Part shown: one piece after another, positions 1-12,141 of the stretch
How positions within the stretch are numbered: the stretch's first letter is position 1
Layout of the letters: each line of letters opens with the position of its first letter
NCBI RefSeq assembly: GCF_027580225.2
Contig: NC_073354.2
Location: 31,888,001-31,952,000, forward strand
Length of the DNA stretch: 64,000 bases
Direction of reading: 5' to 3'
DNA from: Misgurnus anguillicaudatus
Taxonomy: Eukaryota; Chordata; Actinopteri; Cypriniformes; Cobitidae
Notes under the pieces: model-generated
Seen by the model: the letters and a program-made list of their open reading frames with translations, nothing else
The model's database searches: none
Told to the model about the DNA's origin: nothing
Program-made: the position numbers and the translations under genes

Positions 1-195
1 TACGGTAATCTGTTTTTTGAACTATAAAACACATTGTTTTAGAACAAATACACAAAATAACATTGTTTTTTAGCAATGAAATAGGTGCACTATAAGGAAC
101 ATTTTGTGTACTTTTTAAAGGGTACCACACAGTGACAGCTAGGGACAATGTGATGCCTTAAAAATAAGCCAAAAGGCTAAACCTAAAGGGCACTT
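1..195. repeat. Dispersed repeat fragments
   Basis: Bases about 1-95 resemble 53456-53551 (shared ACACAAAATAACATTGTTTT and CAATGAAATAGGTGC). Bases 115-160 carry the GGTACC...CAGTGACAGCT segment also seen near 14640 and, inverted, near 25305. Family unknown. Confidence 0.5.
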
Positions 196-732
196 TTGTT
201 TCAGTCCTGCTTGGCTGTGATGCTTCTGATCAGCACAAAATTGAAATTCAGCCTCTCTTTTGGGGCTCTTGGGTACCATGCTCATAAGACCACAGATCCA
301 CGTATTTTCCAGACTGCTAATAATGCCTCATGGTTCAGGCTTGAGTTAATGATGCTTTTGTTACCATGCGAGTCGGAGTTCTCCTGGTGGGAGACATTTA
401 TTGATGCCTCAGTCTTTGAATGAAAAGGTCAAACATGTTAACTTCAGCCCTTGCCAATTTATACCCTTTCAGCAAGAATAAGAGTTGAAAGATCTCTACA
501 TGGCTGCATGGTGGAGAGAGAGCGCTGGACTTTTAAAGACTTTGGCTGAAGGGTCACAAACTGTACAGATGTCAGATGAGTTCTCTGTATTCTCCAGGCT
601 CAGGGTCTCGGTGATGACAGGTGGCAGTTAATGTGACTATCAATCCTGTCTGCATCATGAAGGTTTAGCTTTAAGGTTTATTTTGGCCTGCTTTGCTGAC
701 TGCTGGTGTGCAAATGTGAGAGTCAGTTATTA

Positions 733-1060
733 AAGAACACCTATTGTCCGATTTACGTTTTTACATTTCCTTTGGTGTGTAAGTGCGTATTAGTAAATGT
801 TAACGATATGCAAAAGGTACAAACACCAAAGTAAACGATAACACGAGTTATGGTCTCCAATGTAAATCTCTTTTCTTGGACTACAACAAACACACGGATT
901 GTAGGCAACAGTTTACTTCCTGGGATTGGTGATGTAGAGCAGACCGACATTATCATAATTCTTTCAAACATGGTAAGGAGCGTCACATTTCTGGCTGACG
1001 TCAGAGGTATTCAGACCAATCACAACGTACAGGTTAGCTGGCCAATCAGGGACAGTTTTG
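733..1060. repeat. Dispersed repeat, copy related to 51968-52357
   Basis: Closely similar to 51968-52357 over most of its length (shared TCTTTTCTTGGACTACAAC, GATTGTAGGCAACAG, TGACGTCAGAGGTAT). This copy lacks about 55 bases present in the other after ATAATT. Probably a non-autonomous DNA element; the following sequence to 1700 is GGGCGG-rich and may belong to it. Confidence 0.65.
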
Positions 1061-1700
1061 TACAAATTCCTAAATTTTACGGGCGGAGATGCGGGCGGAT
1101 AATTAACTCGTGTGGGCGGGTAGTAGTGGGAATGAAAATATGTGCAATATTTGTATGTCTTAAATACCATTACATGCGCAACATATGACATTTGACCCAT
1201 TACCTCACCACCGCTGTGACAGTGCGTGACCTTTGTTGATCCTACTTGTAGCCTAGCGTTGCACGAGTTGTATAACGTTTTGCCGTTGATAGCCGGAAGC
1301 TGGGAACGTCTTCTCTTAGAAAGCATTTCGAAGCAGGGGTTGTGTAGGTAGGTTGTATTTTTTCTTGTTCTTTTTTTCATTAATAGGTCTAACTTATTTG
1401 TGTATAGTTATCAGGTTCCATATAACCTATTTAGGTCCCGATGGTAGGCTACTTGAATGGCGCAAAACAAAGCACACTAGCCTGTTTCATTAGCCCATTC
1501 ATGACGCTGTTGTGATGTTGAGAGAGGTACGAGATAAAAAATAAAGCACTTTAATTGGAATGATTTTAGCGTGTGCGGATTTAATTGTGATATTATCACT
1601 GGTGACGGGTCGGACCTGGTGCTGAACTTTGTGGGTACGGGCGGGAGCAGGTCTCCAAAAATGGACTTGTGCAGGACTCTGATGTGCAGGCAGATTATGT

Positions 1701-2272
1701 ACACTACAAAAATGCCAGGGTTTTTCGACGCATATTTAGCCTAAACCTAGTTTGGGTAAAATATGGACAAACCAAACTGTTGGGTTTGAAAGAATTAGGG
1801 CTGCAACAGCTAATCGATAAAAATCAATAATGATATTCGTTGTCAAAGAATTTCATCATCGATTAGTTGGTCTGTGACGTTACATGCTACCCTAATGTAG
1901 TGCCTTATTTAGCTGATAAGTGAAAGATCTAATTGATTAAATATTTATGCTTTTATCCGATTAGTCGATTAATCGAAAAATAACAATTAATCGATTATGA
2001 AAATAATCGTTAGTTGCAGCCCTAGAAAGAATAGCTCACCTCAAGACATTTAATAGCTGAAAAGAACTAGAATATAATTAAACAAATAACTTCACCCGTG
2101 TTTGACTTAAAGAAGAAAGTCATATACACCTTGGATGCCTTGAGTGTAAGTAAAATGTGGGCTTATTTTCATTTTGGGGTAACTATACTTTTAAATTAAC
2201 CAGCAGTTGAACTAAAAATAAACATGGAACAGAAGGGTTATCCATATGTTACCCAAGCATTTTTAGAGTGTG
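1701..2272. mobile_element. Foldback element with CACT...AGTGT ends, interrupted by a hAT element
   Basis: The ends read CACTACAAAAATGCCAGGGT and ACCCAAGCATTTTTAGAGTG, an imperfect inverted pair typical of the small ACACTCTAAAA fish elements (compare 54886-55100). A hAT element occupies 1796-2024. Confidence 0.5.
1796..2024. mobile_element. hAT non-autonomous element with perfect 8-bp target duplication
   Basis: The terminal inverted repeats TAGGGCTGCAAC and GTTGCAGCCCTA enclose 229 bp rich in ATCGATTA. The flanks GAAAGAAT (1788-1795) and GAAAGAAT (2025-2032) are identical, the 8-bp duplication expected of hAT transposition. No coding sequence. Confidence 0.92.
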
Positions 2273-3890
2273 ATAATACCCATTAACCAGGTGTTTTCAA
2301 CCTCATCGCAGGTCAAAGCTAGCCTGGGTTTCCCCATGCTGCCTTGCGTGCAAATTTATTCACGCTGCAAGTCTAGCATGGAAACTATGGATCAATTTTG
2401 CCTCTGAAATAGGCAACCAATCACAGAATGGGGAGGAGGCAGCAAGACGATGACGACGTCTATGCGCACACCGAAGCAGTTTTGTTTATCCAAAAAGTCA
2501 GCAGACGCGAAGTTACTTTTCGATGCAGCCTTAGTGTTCTTAGTAGTTTGAACGCAAGTTTATAAAAAAAAAGAGCAACTTTTGGCGTTAAACAATTTCA
2601 TATCCAAGAAGGATTTTATAGGACCAACCTGCTAGGCATCGTCGTCGATGAAGTCCATTTAACTTATAAATGGTAAGTGGTATTTATTAATATCATATTG
2701 TCATTATGCCTGTACTGTGGTTGTCACAGTGCCACTAAGTTGTGTTGCTTTTTAATATCAATATACAGCTACCGGTTTAGTTGCATAGCTTTCACCACCT
2801 GATAAAAGTTGTTGTTGACGCTTGAATTTATGTCGCTGTACATATGTCATCTGGTATAATTGAAACTATTGGCTTTGAGTTACGTACAGACACATTTGAT
2901 AGACATTTGAGCGCACAATGAACGACTCTGGGCATTCGTAAACCACGCCTCAAATATGAGAAAATGAGCATATGGTTCCCAGACCACGTCTCGTTCTCTA
3001 TGAGACTGGTCTGGTGTTAGCCAGGCATGGTCAAAGCAACCCTTTTTGTAGATCAGATAAAGTTCAGCACCATTAAAGAGAAGCGGTTTGTTACCATAGT
3101 GATGAAGCAAGTACAGTATTTGATTTTCATTTTTATTATGATGCTCATGTAATGGAAGACTATTGTTGCTATGCAGTTGCTAAGGTGTTTTAAGTGCTCA
3201 AATGGGTGCACATACATGGCTTTGCTTATGAATATTAATAAGGCTATGCACAAACACGCTTTTATCGTTTTCATAAATAGTAAAAACACTAAAAACATTA
3301 TTAACATAATAAAAATGATTTTAATAGCTTTTTGTATTTGATGTGTGCTCTATTTGTCCTCATCTGTCAGGTTAGGATCTATATTGCTGCCGTGCATACT
3401 GTAAATCTACAGGGATGTGTTTTAGGAAGCCAGAAGAGCTATTATAGTAGAGTATGTACAGTATGTGATGGGCTGTCAGGTCAGGTTAAGTCAGTGGTCT
3501 GTCTGTGATGGTGTGGAGGAGAAGAACTGAATTTCTGTACTCCAGGTGCAGGTCCAGTGATGTATTGGAGGCACAGCCATGAGATATTAAAAAATGTCAC
3601 CACTGGGCCGACTGACAGCACCGGTCCAGCGCATTACACACACAGAGAGAGCAGTCAGGGAATAAAAACTTTCAATGTGATGTTTTTTCACACCTGAGCC
3701 TTCAAGATCTCAGTGTTACAGTTCAGAGAGACCTGTCAATCATGAGCTTACTATATAATACAGCCACAAAATAAGAAGGGTTGACCGGTTTAGGGTAAAG
3801 TAAACCAGGACATAATCACTCATCTTTAAGTTTGTGTTTTTTTGTTTTAACTTCTTATATTTAATATCTTAGAAATTATATTTTAGAAAT
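2273..3890. other. FAM184A intron, no gene
   Basis: No exon is seen. 2325-3035 begins CTAGCCTGGGTTTCCCC and ends near GGTCTGGTGTTAGCCAGG, loosely inverted ends that suggest an old DNA element. The rest is AT-rich and not recognised. Confidence 0.4.
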
Positions 3891-4275
3891 GTGACCCTGG
3901 ACCACAAAACTATCATAAGTAGCACGGGTATATTTGTTGCAACAATAGCCAACACTACATTGTATGGGTCACAATTCTTGATCTTTCTTTTATGCCAAAA
4001 ATCATTCGAATATTAAGTAAAGATCATGTTCCAAGATATTTTGAAAATTTCCTTCTGTAAATACTGTATATCAAAAAATGTATTTATCATTAGTAATATG
4101 GGTTCCTAAGGACTTCATTTGGACAACTTTAAAGGCGATTTTCTCAATATTATTTTTTTGCACTTAAAATAGTCTTATACTAGCAAACCATACATCAATG
4201 GAAAGCTTATTTACTCAGATGGTGTATAAATTTTAATCTCAAAAATGTACCCTTGTTTTGTGGTCCAGGATCACA
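3891..4275. mobile_element. GTGACCCTGGACCACAAAAC element, copy 1
   Basis: The ends GTGACCCTGGACCACAAAAC and GTTTTGTGGTCCAGGATCAC are inverted repeats. Three relatives are in the window: 42134-42955 (interrupted), 49732-49910 (partial) and 57363-57787. A very common fish element by recognition; superfamily not assigned. Confidence 0.85.
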
Positions 4276-4766
4276 AATAATAATAAACCTTTGAACGGTG
4301 GTGCATGTGTTTTACAAGTCTGGCTATAATGTGAAGGCCAAATATACTGAAAAATATATAGACATATGGCAGGTTTTACTAGAAAATCAAAGGCTAATAA
4401 ATTGGTTAGATTGCTTTATTTTAAATCAAAGTGATGTGAACCCAGAAAATTTCAAATTGGTTAAAAGCATCTTGTCCTTCCCTGGTCTACCATGTGGAGT
4501 ATATATGTCAATGTCAGACACAAAAATGTTAAATCAATATACACTGATCAAAATGGAAGACTGCAGTGCTCTTATAAACAATTTCAAAGCTATAAAAGAG
4601 ATTGTGGATCAGATATTTTTATACTGTACAAGCCATTTTCCAATTTGAACATCATTTGAAAATATGAACAAATATTTCTTCATGGTATTTCATAAAATAG
4701 TCAATAATACTGAGGCCAAGTTATTTTGTCATTTCCTAAGTATAACAAGGAAGAACTACTTTTGTT

Positions 4767-5572
4767 TTAAAGCTCACGCTGTTACTGCATCTCTGATGTT
4801 AATCTGGAGTACCTATAGAGTAGTATTACATCCTTTATATCTCCGAAGAGTCTTTAGTTTAATCAGATTTATAAAAGAAAGATTAGCTTTACCGAATCTT
4901 TACGATATTGTACAAAAAAATGAAGAAGGAGGAGTTACTACCTCGGGAGGAGCGAGTACGAGTCATGCAACACTATACAACACTGTTTAACTTATGATTC
5001 ACTACATGTTCGTGTCATTTATATAATATACACGCACCTATTTCCAAAATAACACAGAAGTCTTACTTACCGCATGCAACTACCGGTTGGGACTTTTCAA
5101 TGAAGTCCAGCGCATCAAACACACGCAAATCTCCGCTGATACCCCGGATAATAAACTATATTCATTGTTTCCATAAGGCTGGCTTTCTTCTCCTTTCATC
5201 CAAAAACACTTCTTCTTTCATACCATTGTTGAGTTTTGAAATTAAACAAAGCTGTGTCGCGTGATGTGATGTTTGTAAGTTCTAGCGTCTCCCGCTGATT
5301 GACGGGTGAGCGGGGTTTTCTGGGGAAGTGCCCATATAAAGAAGTGATACATATAGAAACCCCTGAAACGTCAGCTGGAGCTGTAATCGAAAAAAAACTT
5401 TCCGAAACTTGTACGAACCCTGGCGAAGTGCTTTTGGCACAGAAATACTCTGTAACACGTGGCACGCCCAATTGCTTGTTTGACACTTTCCTACGTTTAG
5501 CATGAGGAAACAACTCTATAACTGTGTTAATAAAATCAGAATTCATGAAATACCATTGAACCGCCCCTTTAA
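4767..5572. mobile_element. TTAA-bounded repeat, copy 1 (related to 9344-10110)
   Basis: Bounded by TTAA at both ends. It shares long segments with 9344-10110, including AGAGTCTTTAGTTTAAT and CTCACNCTGTTACTGC-like starts, GGTTGGGAC and GAACCCTGGC. The flanking tips do not match each other, so the true ends are uncertain. Confidence 0.6.
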
Positions 5573-6160
5573 ATAGTAATGTTGGTCATATTTTACGCCT
5601 TCTGCTGAATTGGTCTTTGAAAGTCGTCCTTTTTTATGTTCTCACTCCTCTGTAGGAAGCTCCTTAGGGCCAGAGGTTTGATATGCCACACACACTTGTA
5701 CCGTTATTGAGCTAATTGTTATATGAAATGATATTTGCAGACATTCAGACTTGGATGAGCAGATTGTAATTTGATTAAGAAGGCACCATTAACCGCACAA
5801 AACTAGAAATTGGCTCAGTTGTGTTTTTCAGGAGGAGCCCAACATTTGGAGAGCGAGATATTTAAAAGTCACGGTGTCACTGGAGTAGAAAATTACCCCT
5901 GAGACAAGTGAAGTTAATTAATATAACTCCAACTGTACTGGAGTCTGACATATGACACATACTGTATGGCTGTGTATTAACTTTACAGTGAAAAAACAGA
6001 CTGTACATACAAGTTAAATATAATAATATACAATATATAAATATTTCTTAAAAGGTAACTTACCATTGAAAAACATCAACACCTACACTCTAAAAGGGGA
6101 TATTTCACAAGACTTGTTTAAGATGTAAATAAATCTTTGGTGTGCCCAGAGTACATATGC
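5573..6160. other. FAM184A intron, nothing recognised
   Basis: AT-rich intronic sequence. I see no exon, repeat family or regulatory motif I can support. Confidence 0.5.
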
Positions 6161-6329
6161 GAAGTTTGAAGGTTCAGTATGTAAATTTTAGTGGCATCTA
6201 GTGGTGAGGTTGCAAATTGCAACCAACAGCTCAGTTTATTGTTCACCTCTTGCTTTTGAAACACATCAGAAAAGCTACGGTAGCTGCCACCGGTCAAACA
6301 TGTCATCATTGGAGACAACTTAGTGAAAA

Positions 6330-6565
6330 AGTCCATGATGTTTGAAAAAAGGCTTTGGAAAAGGAGACGGGCCAACTAACAAAACACACTTATAGCCAAT
6401 CAGCAGTAAGGGGCGTGTCTACTAACCAACATCCTTGCCGGGTTGCGTATGTATGTATGTGTTCTGTCTATCAACAGAAGGTCCAGATTCTATTGGGGTA
6501 GGGGCGTGTTTGTTTAGGTGATTTCAAATATCAACATTGGCTTTCAAATGTCGTGGACTCCGCCT
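6330..6565. mobile_element. Element of the AGGCGGAGT/TTAA family, nested
   Basis: Related to 44128-44327: shared GCCAATCA, AAGGGGCGTGTCTACT, TGATTTCAAA and CAACATTGGCTTTCA. The right end ACTCCGCCT plus TTAA is intact; the left tip has lost AGGCGG. Confidence 0.65.
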
Positions 6566-6721
6566 TTAAGGGCTTCTGTAGAAACATGGCTGCACAAAAT
6601 GGCGGCTTCCATGTAAGGGGACCCTCGGTGTATGTAGATAAAACGTCTCATTCTAAGGCAATAAACAAATAACGGTTCATTATGAAAGGTCTTTATACAC
6701 CCCTGATAATTTAGTTTTGTT

Positions 6722-8036
6722 TATACAACAGTTCTTTCTGGTTCTCGAATCTGATTGGCTAAGAGCTATACGATATTGTGCTGATAACGGCACTGTAACC
6801 GCTTCACCTTTCGTATTATTCCGCCACCTAGTGAATGGAGGTCCTAAGCAGGCTCATCTCTGAATGGAAAAACACAGACGCGCTGTTTAAATCACTCTCC
6901 GTGTGTCTCATTAGTTTACTAGCTCATAAATCAGTCTGTGAATCCCCAATCAGAAGTTATTAATAAAGTTAATGGGAGAAATGTCTTGTCACATCGTGTG
7001 GACGATTAACACTTGGAAAGAGGAATATAGACACTCCTTTTTTTCTGGAGCTATATTTCTTATCAGAACGCGAAAACACAGTGAAACTGCAGGTAAGCAC
7101 TCCAACTTTTAAATGTGGACATTGATCATTTACTTTATCGTGACGTGACTATTAAAACATGTTATGAGATATCGCCACTGATATATTTATAAGCAGCATG
7201 CAAAAACATCTCTCTGACACTTATAAAAAACCGTTTTGTATAGTACTGACAAGAGCAAAGTTTAATAATAATAATCGAGTGCTCGTATCGCGTTAAGAAT
7301 AAATGAGAAAGCAATAGTAACGTTACACAACCATAGTTTTATTAACTTTTACCTCGCGCCACAACAATAACAACACAAAAGACACTAAATATGAATAAAA
7401 AACAAGTAGTTTGATCATGACACCAAATACTGCTGATTTGATCTAATTTTGACGATCATAAACAAACAAGGCCAACATGAGAGCCAGGGAATCCCTTTCA
7501 GAGATGTAGCCCAGAGAGGGCGGTGGTCAGCAGGGCGAGTGAACACTGACGTCCGCTCATGCTTTGGTTCTCATTCGTACCGAATCTTACTAAGCAAACG
7601 TTCAAACAGGCGCTATCTTTACTAATCGACTGCAGATTTAAATATAATACAGATACATTCTCGACTGAACTAATCTTAAAACTACACTTTGTGACCAATA
7701 AACGGTAATATAAAGTAACGGCTTTTCCGTCCATTGAGTTGTATGAGCTTCAAAGCAGCCGAAAGTTTTACCTGTCATTCTGGCCGCCCTCAAATCCGTG
7801 GCGGAAGAAGTAGTTCTCAAACAAAGAGGATTTTCTAGTTTTCGTTTTTCAAACGTGTGCCGTGGAACTGTTGTATAAAAGCAATATCGCTCTCGGAGTC
7901 GTGTGATATAGCTCTATATCATCACGGCTGTGATTGCCTCCGGCACTCGGCCTGCGGCCTCGTGCCTCTGGCCTAATCACAGCCGTGATGATATAGAGCT
8001 ATATCACACTCCTACTCGAGCGATATTGCTTAAATA
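6722..8036. mobile_element. Unnamed element with terminal hairpin, copy 1
   Basis: Nearly the same as 25824-27308, from TATACAACAGTTCTTTCTGG to GAGCGATATTGCTTAAATA. It ends in a large hairpin with arms at about 7879-7935 and 7975-8031; a stretch near 7891-7903 of the left arm no longer pairs. No long open reading frame, so non-autonomous. This copy lacks about 35 bases present in copy 2 near 26165. Confidence 0.75.
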
Positions 8037-8092
8037 TCATTTAGCATTTCTGTCAAGAGATCCTTCTAAAAATTACACACTGCACCTTTAAG

Positions 8093-8448
8093 CTCAAAAT
8101 ACCATATAGATAATTTATTATAGCATGTTAAAATTGACACTTTGTAGGTTTGAGCAAAAATGTACCATTTTGGGTGTGTCCTTTTAAATGCAAATGAGCT
8201 GATCTCTGCACTAAATGGCAGTGTGTTGTTGGATAGTGCAGATTAAGGGGCGGAATTATCCCCTTCTGACATCACAAGGGGAGCCAAATTTCAATGACAT
8301 ATTTTTTTAAGTGCTTGCAGAAAAATGGTTTACAAAAACTAAGTTACTAGGTTGATCTTTTTAACATTTTCTAGGTTGATAGAAGCACTGGGAACCCAAT
8401 TATAGCACTTAAACATGGAAAAAGTTAGATTTTCATCATATGTCCCCT
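8093..8448. mobile_element. TTAA-bounded repeat
   Basis: Starts at the TTAA that closes the preceding element and ends ATGTCCCCT before TTAA (8449-8452). It contains ATGCAAATGAGCTGATCTCT and CATCACAAGGGGAGCC, a familiar fish repeat. Non-coding. Confidence 0.5.
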
Positions 8449-8544
8449 TTAAAAATAAAGGTGCTTTATAAAATAAATGTTTTTTATAGTGGTGCAATAT
8501 CAGAACCTAATAAATCCATTTATTCCAAGGTCTTTTTTTTGTCT

Positions 8545-8725
8545 GAGCCGATGGTGTTGCGGGCAGCGCTCCGACATGTGGTGCTTTCGCACTTTCGGCG
8601 ACCCGAGTTCGATTCCCGATTTCTCGGTGGTCATTTGCCGATCCCATACCTTGTCTCCTCCCTGTACTTTCCTGTCCTCTCCTGTATCACTGTTTAAATA
8701 AAGTCAAAAATGGCCAAAAAAATAT
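8545..8725 (+). mobile_element. tRNA-headed SINE
   Basis: The head carries a B-box-like GAGTTCGATTCCCG at about 8601 and a degenerate A box; the tail reads CCTGTACTTTCCTGTCCTCT, then TTTAAATAAAGTC and an A-rich end. This is a retroposed tRNA-derived SINE, not a tRNA gene: no cloverleaf or CCA-side stem is intact. Confidence 0.7.
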
Positions 8726-9343
8726 ACCTTAAAAAAATACTTTTTTAATTGAATTGCCATCAAGTCATAAATCTTCTCTGTGCCAGATACATTTCTGCAA
8801 AATAACTTTACGCGCTTTATTTCTATACAGATTCTGCAGTCTAAAGTTCTCTGCAACCACGTCGCCAGAGGACATTGTACCATTCATCCATATTTAAAAT
8901 AAGTATCTGAACATTAAAGTTTCTCAATACAATAACCAGAATGCTTACATAACACTATAGACTGTTGAATACAGTACTTCTGCATTCTCTCTGTTTATTT
9001 ATTCACATACAGTACTATGCAAACGTTGTTTTTGCAAAGGTATTAAGGCCATGTCTAATTATTTCTCAAGCTTTTTATTAGAATAAACCAGAAAATACAG
9101 GAAATTGCCTCTCTTGAACCTAAATTAAATGAAATACTAATTTCTAATTCTCATCTAAAGACTTCAGGACTAAGTCTCAGTTCAAGATGGTTTAGTGCCA
9201 AGAGAGATCACACTAAACAACTACACATTTTGTTCAGCAAAATTGTGTGGGGGTTTACATTTTGTGTATGTGTTTCCTGTATTGTCTGTTTGTTTGTATC
9301 TTAATAAAAAGAGGGAGAATGGTCTCTCTTTTTTTAATGGTCA
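8726..9343. other. FAM184A intron, nothing recognised
   Basis: AT-rich sequence without exon-like coding or a repeat that I can pair within the window. Confidence 0.4.
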
Positions 9344-10110
9344 TTAAAGCTCACATAACACAAGCTGTTTCTGCTTACCTCATGTTAATCTTCCTATAGA
9401 GTAGTTTTGCATCCTTCATATCACAGAAGAGTCTTTAGTTTAATTAGATTTAAAAAAGACAGATCAGCTTTACTGATTCTTTACAAATAAACCTGATCCC
9501 CTGGAGGTGTACCGCGGGCGGAGTGAGTCATGAGCAAGCAACACAAAATATTATCCCGCTATCTCTGGATAACTTATGATACATGTTCGTGTCGTTTACA
9601 TTATATGCATTTACGTGACGATTCCCAACAAAACTTAGACAATTGATGCAGTTTTACTTACTGCCTACGACTCATGGCCTGGTTGGGACGTCCCAATTTC
9701 AACAAAATCCAGCGTTAAACAAACACCACAACACCGGATAAACAAACTATATCCATGGTTTCCATAATGCTGAGTTCTTTGGGAAACTGCACAAGCTTAA
9801 ATTTCCCTCACAAACAACAGCACACTTTTATGGTGAAGTTTATTTTGTGTCAGCTTTTGTTTGGGTGTGTGTGTGCGCGCTATTTTGGTTAAAGTGCCCA
9901 TATAAGGACTTCCACTGTACTTCCTGCACTGAAATTGGCCATAAAAGAAATAAAGCAAGATTGTTACATATGAATCTTTTTGAAACTCATACGAACCCTG
10001 GCTAAGTGCACTCACCACAGAAATACTCCATCATACGTCCTACTGCTTTTTTGAAATTTTGAAATGTTAAGCATGAGGAATCCAGCTATTTAACAGTGTA
10101 AATAAGTCAA
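9344..10110. mobile_element. TTAA-starting repeat, copy 2 (related to 4767-5572)
   Basis: Begins TTAAAGCTCACA and follows the order of copy 1, including TATAGAGTAGT, AGAGTCTTTAGTTTAAT, TTACTTACTGC, TTTCCATAATGCTG, GTGCCCATATAA and CGAACCCTGGC. Non-coding. Confidence 0.6.
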
Positions 10111-10953
10111 GCATTGCCGCACTGAATTGTGGATCCGTCGGTGCCGCATCACTGCCGTTGCTCACGAACATTTCTCAACTTTTCAAGCGGCAACGCGTGT
10201 GTCACCCAATCAGATTGCCATTGCAAATAACCTAGGCAGAGCCAGCCAATTACATTTATGGAAGACCGGAGCATGTGTTACGGCCACTGTGATTGGCTAT
10301 TGGCCACGCTTCAGACAAGTCTTCGGTCAAGCATTAACGCTTACGCCCCGTGTGAACGTACCATAAAGCACAAACAGCAGTGTTTCCCTGCATGCAAAGT
10401 TATATAAAAATGCACAGCACGCACATCCAAATGTGTGAATTTGTGTCACGTTTGTGTACGCTGGTGGGCGGACTTGCGTGCGGCGGTTGTAGCTTTGCGC
10501 GCGGCTCATAATACTTTTTTTTCTTGTTACTGTACATTGGCAGGTGTCGTATGAGTGATATGTGACCGGAGGTGAATGTTGCAAACATCAAATACGCCAA
10601 TATGGGATTATAAAAATACGGGAGAAATATGGGAAATTGTTTAAACAGGATGATGGCAGGAATGAATGGTAAAATACAGGAAAATCCCGGGAAAAATGGG
10701 AGGGTTGAAAGGGAATGCCCCCAAGACTTTTTCACAATACTGTATATACTATATATTTCCTTGGCAAAGTAAAAAAATAGATGGGAGCTGAACTATGAAT
10801 ATTAGATCCCACCAGCATCTCAAAGTGCAAAAGGAAAAGGTAGCATTTGTGAAAGCTCCATCTGAATTGAGATGTTTTAGGAAGAGCCTTCACTACGTAT
10901 TTAACTCTCTCTCTTGGTTAACCTGCAGCTAAGTGTATGTTTGCATGTTTCAG
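10111..10953. other. FAM184A intron up to the exon acceptor
   Basis: 10120-10370 is GC-richer with AATTGTGGATCCGTCGG and CCCGTGTGAACGTACC, suggesting an old DNA element. The remainder is AT-rich and ends in the acceptor at 10952-10953. Confidence 0.35.
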
Positions 10954-11138
10954 GAACAGGAGCTGTTGAATCGCATCTCAGACCTGCAGGACGAGGTCAG
11001 TCGCAGGAAGAAACATATCGCCGATCTGGACCACGAGATTCACACCCTGAACGAAAACATCAGCACTTTGACCAAGGAGCTTGAACTAAAGGGTAAAGAG
11101 GTTTTGAAGATCCGTAGTGAAGCAAATCAGCAGATCAG
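10954..11138 (+). CDS. fam184a: FAM184A coding exon (coiled coil)
   Basis: The acceptor is TTTCAG before 10954 and the donor AGGTGAGT after 11138. The exon encodes 61 residues beginning EQELLNRISDLQDEV and ending NQQI, plus two bases of an Arg codon completed by the next exon. Hydrophobic residues at heptad-like spacing among E, K, R and D indicate a parallel coiled coil. An upstream in-frame GTG/ATG in the intron is not a real start. Confidence 0.93.
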
Positions 11139-11939
11139 GTGAGTTTTCGACTACAAATTATTTTTTCATCAACTAAATATCTTTTTTTAAGTGATGGCCC
11201 TTGAGAGACAGCTATGTTGCTTTTGTGTCTCTTTGTTAAACTCCTTATACAATTTATACAGCGGATAATCTCATTTAAAAGTTTCTACCTCATGTCGAAA
11301 AGTTTCAGAGATTTTCTGTTCACAGTCCTTAAAACTCTCTAATGTTATATTCCCTTTTGGTTCTATGTGACAAAAGTTATTGGGAATGATAAAAGGGATT
11401 GAAATTCAATAGCTTTGATGTAGATTGGTGAGGAAGGTTGGTGATATAAACAATAAAGAATTAAAGGGGAAAAAAGCACAGCAGGTCTTTGCTGTCATAA
11501 CGTCTTGCTTTCCTATTTATTGATGTCTGCACCTTTTTGCCAAATATAGTTTGTGTTTTGTTGCAGTTAAAATCCAAGAGAACACTGTGAAAGGTGCAAA
11601 TCAAAAAGATTTCAACCAGATTTAAACGTATGGTCATTTCTGATGTTAATATTACATTGTATTATTAGATTAAAAAGCCAGTGCTGGTATCTTAGAGGCT
11701 GTTTTGGGATCACATTGCTTGGAGGAAGATCGCTGTGTTGAGCACAGAGCCCATTTTACTTTCAATTATGTAACTTGGGACAATTCCTGATCGGGAAATA
11801 AAAATGATGAATAAATTGCAGCATCGTCCCCCAAGGGCCCTTCTGGAAAAGAGATCCTGAATAATTGCCTTTTATGTGCATCTTTTTGAACATGTGAATG
11901 TTTTTTTTTTGAATGGTTATCAAAAATAGAAATCAAACA
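11139..11939. other. FAM184A intron, nothing recognised
   Basis: Low-GC intron sequence; I see no exon, repeat pair or element ends. Confidence 0.45.
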
Positions 11940-12070
11940 TTTACATTCATGCATTTGGCAGTGGTTTTATTCAAAGCGACTTGTATTGTGTTTCAAAGGT
12001 ATACTTTTTGTCTTGTGTTCCCTGGGATCGAACCCATGACATTTAACGTTGCTATGCAGTGAGCTATAGG
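11940..12070 (-). mobile_element. tRNA-headed SINE (reverse)
   Basis: On the minus strand it has the tRNA-like B box GGGTTCGATCC (12025-12035) and then a tail containing a diverged form of AAGTCGCTTTGGAT and GCCAAATGCATG. Same family as 41497-41614 on the + strand and the fragment at 43373-43470. Confidence 0.7.
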
Positions 12071-12141
12071 AGTTTTTTCTAAATCGAAATTTTAAAAAAT
12101 GTGTCATAATTATCTATAATGGCGCTTTTCTTACCCCACGG

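Larger units (their letters stand above)
6165..8091. mobile_element. AGGTGC/TTAA element, copy 1, carrying two nested insertions
   Basis: The outer pieces 6165-6330, 6570-6720 and 8037-8091 match the uninterrupted copy at 20810-21186 (GGCATCTAG[TC]GGTGAG, GTGTATGTAGATAAAA, CATTTCTGTCA, GCACCTTTAA). Two other elements lie inside: 6330-6565 and 6722-8036. Confidence 0.75.

Noticed and set aside
964..1380. 138-codon frame on the minus strand
   Set aside because: Covers part of the dispersed repeat 733-1060; no family features, and the relative at 51968 does not keep the frame.
8545..8620. Second tRNA-like sequence
   Set aside because: SINE head; arms of the cloverleaf do not pair.
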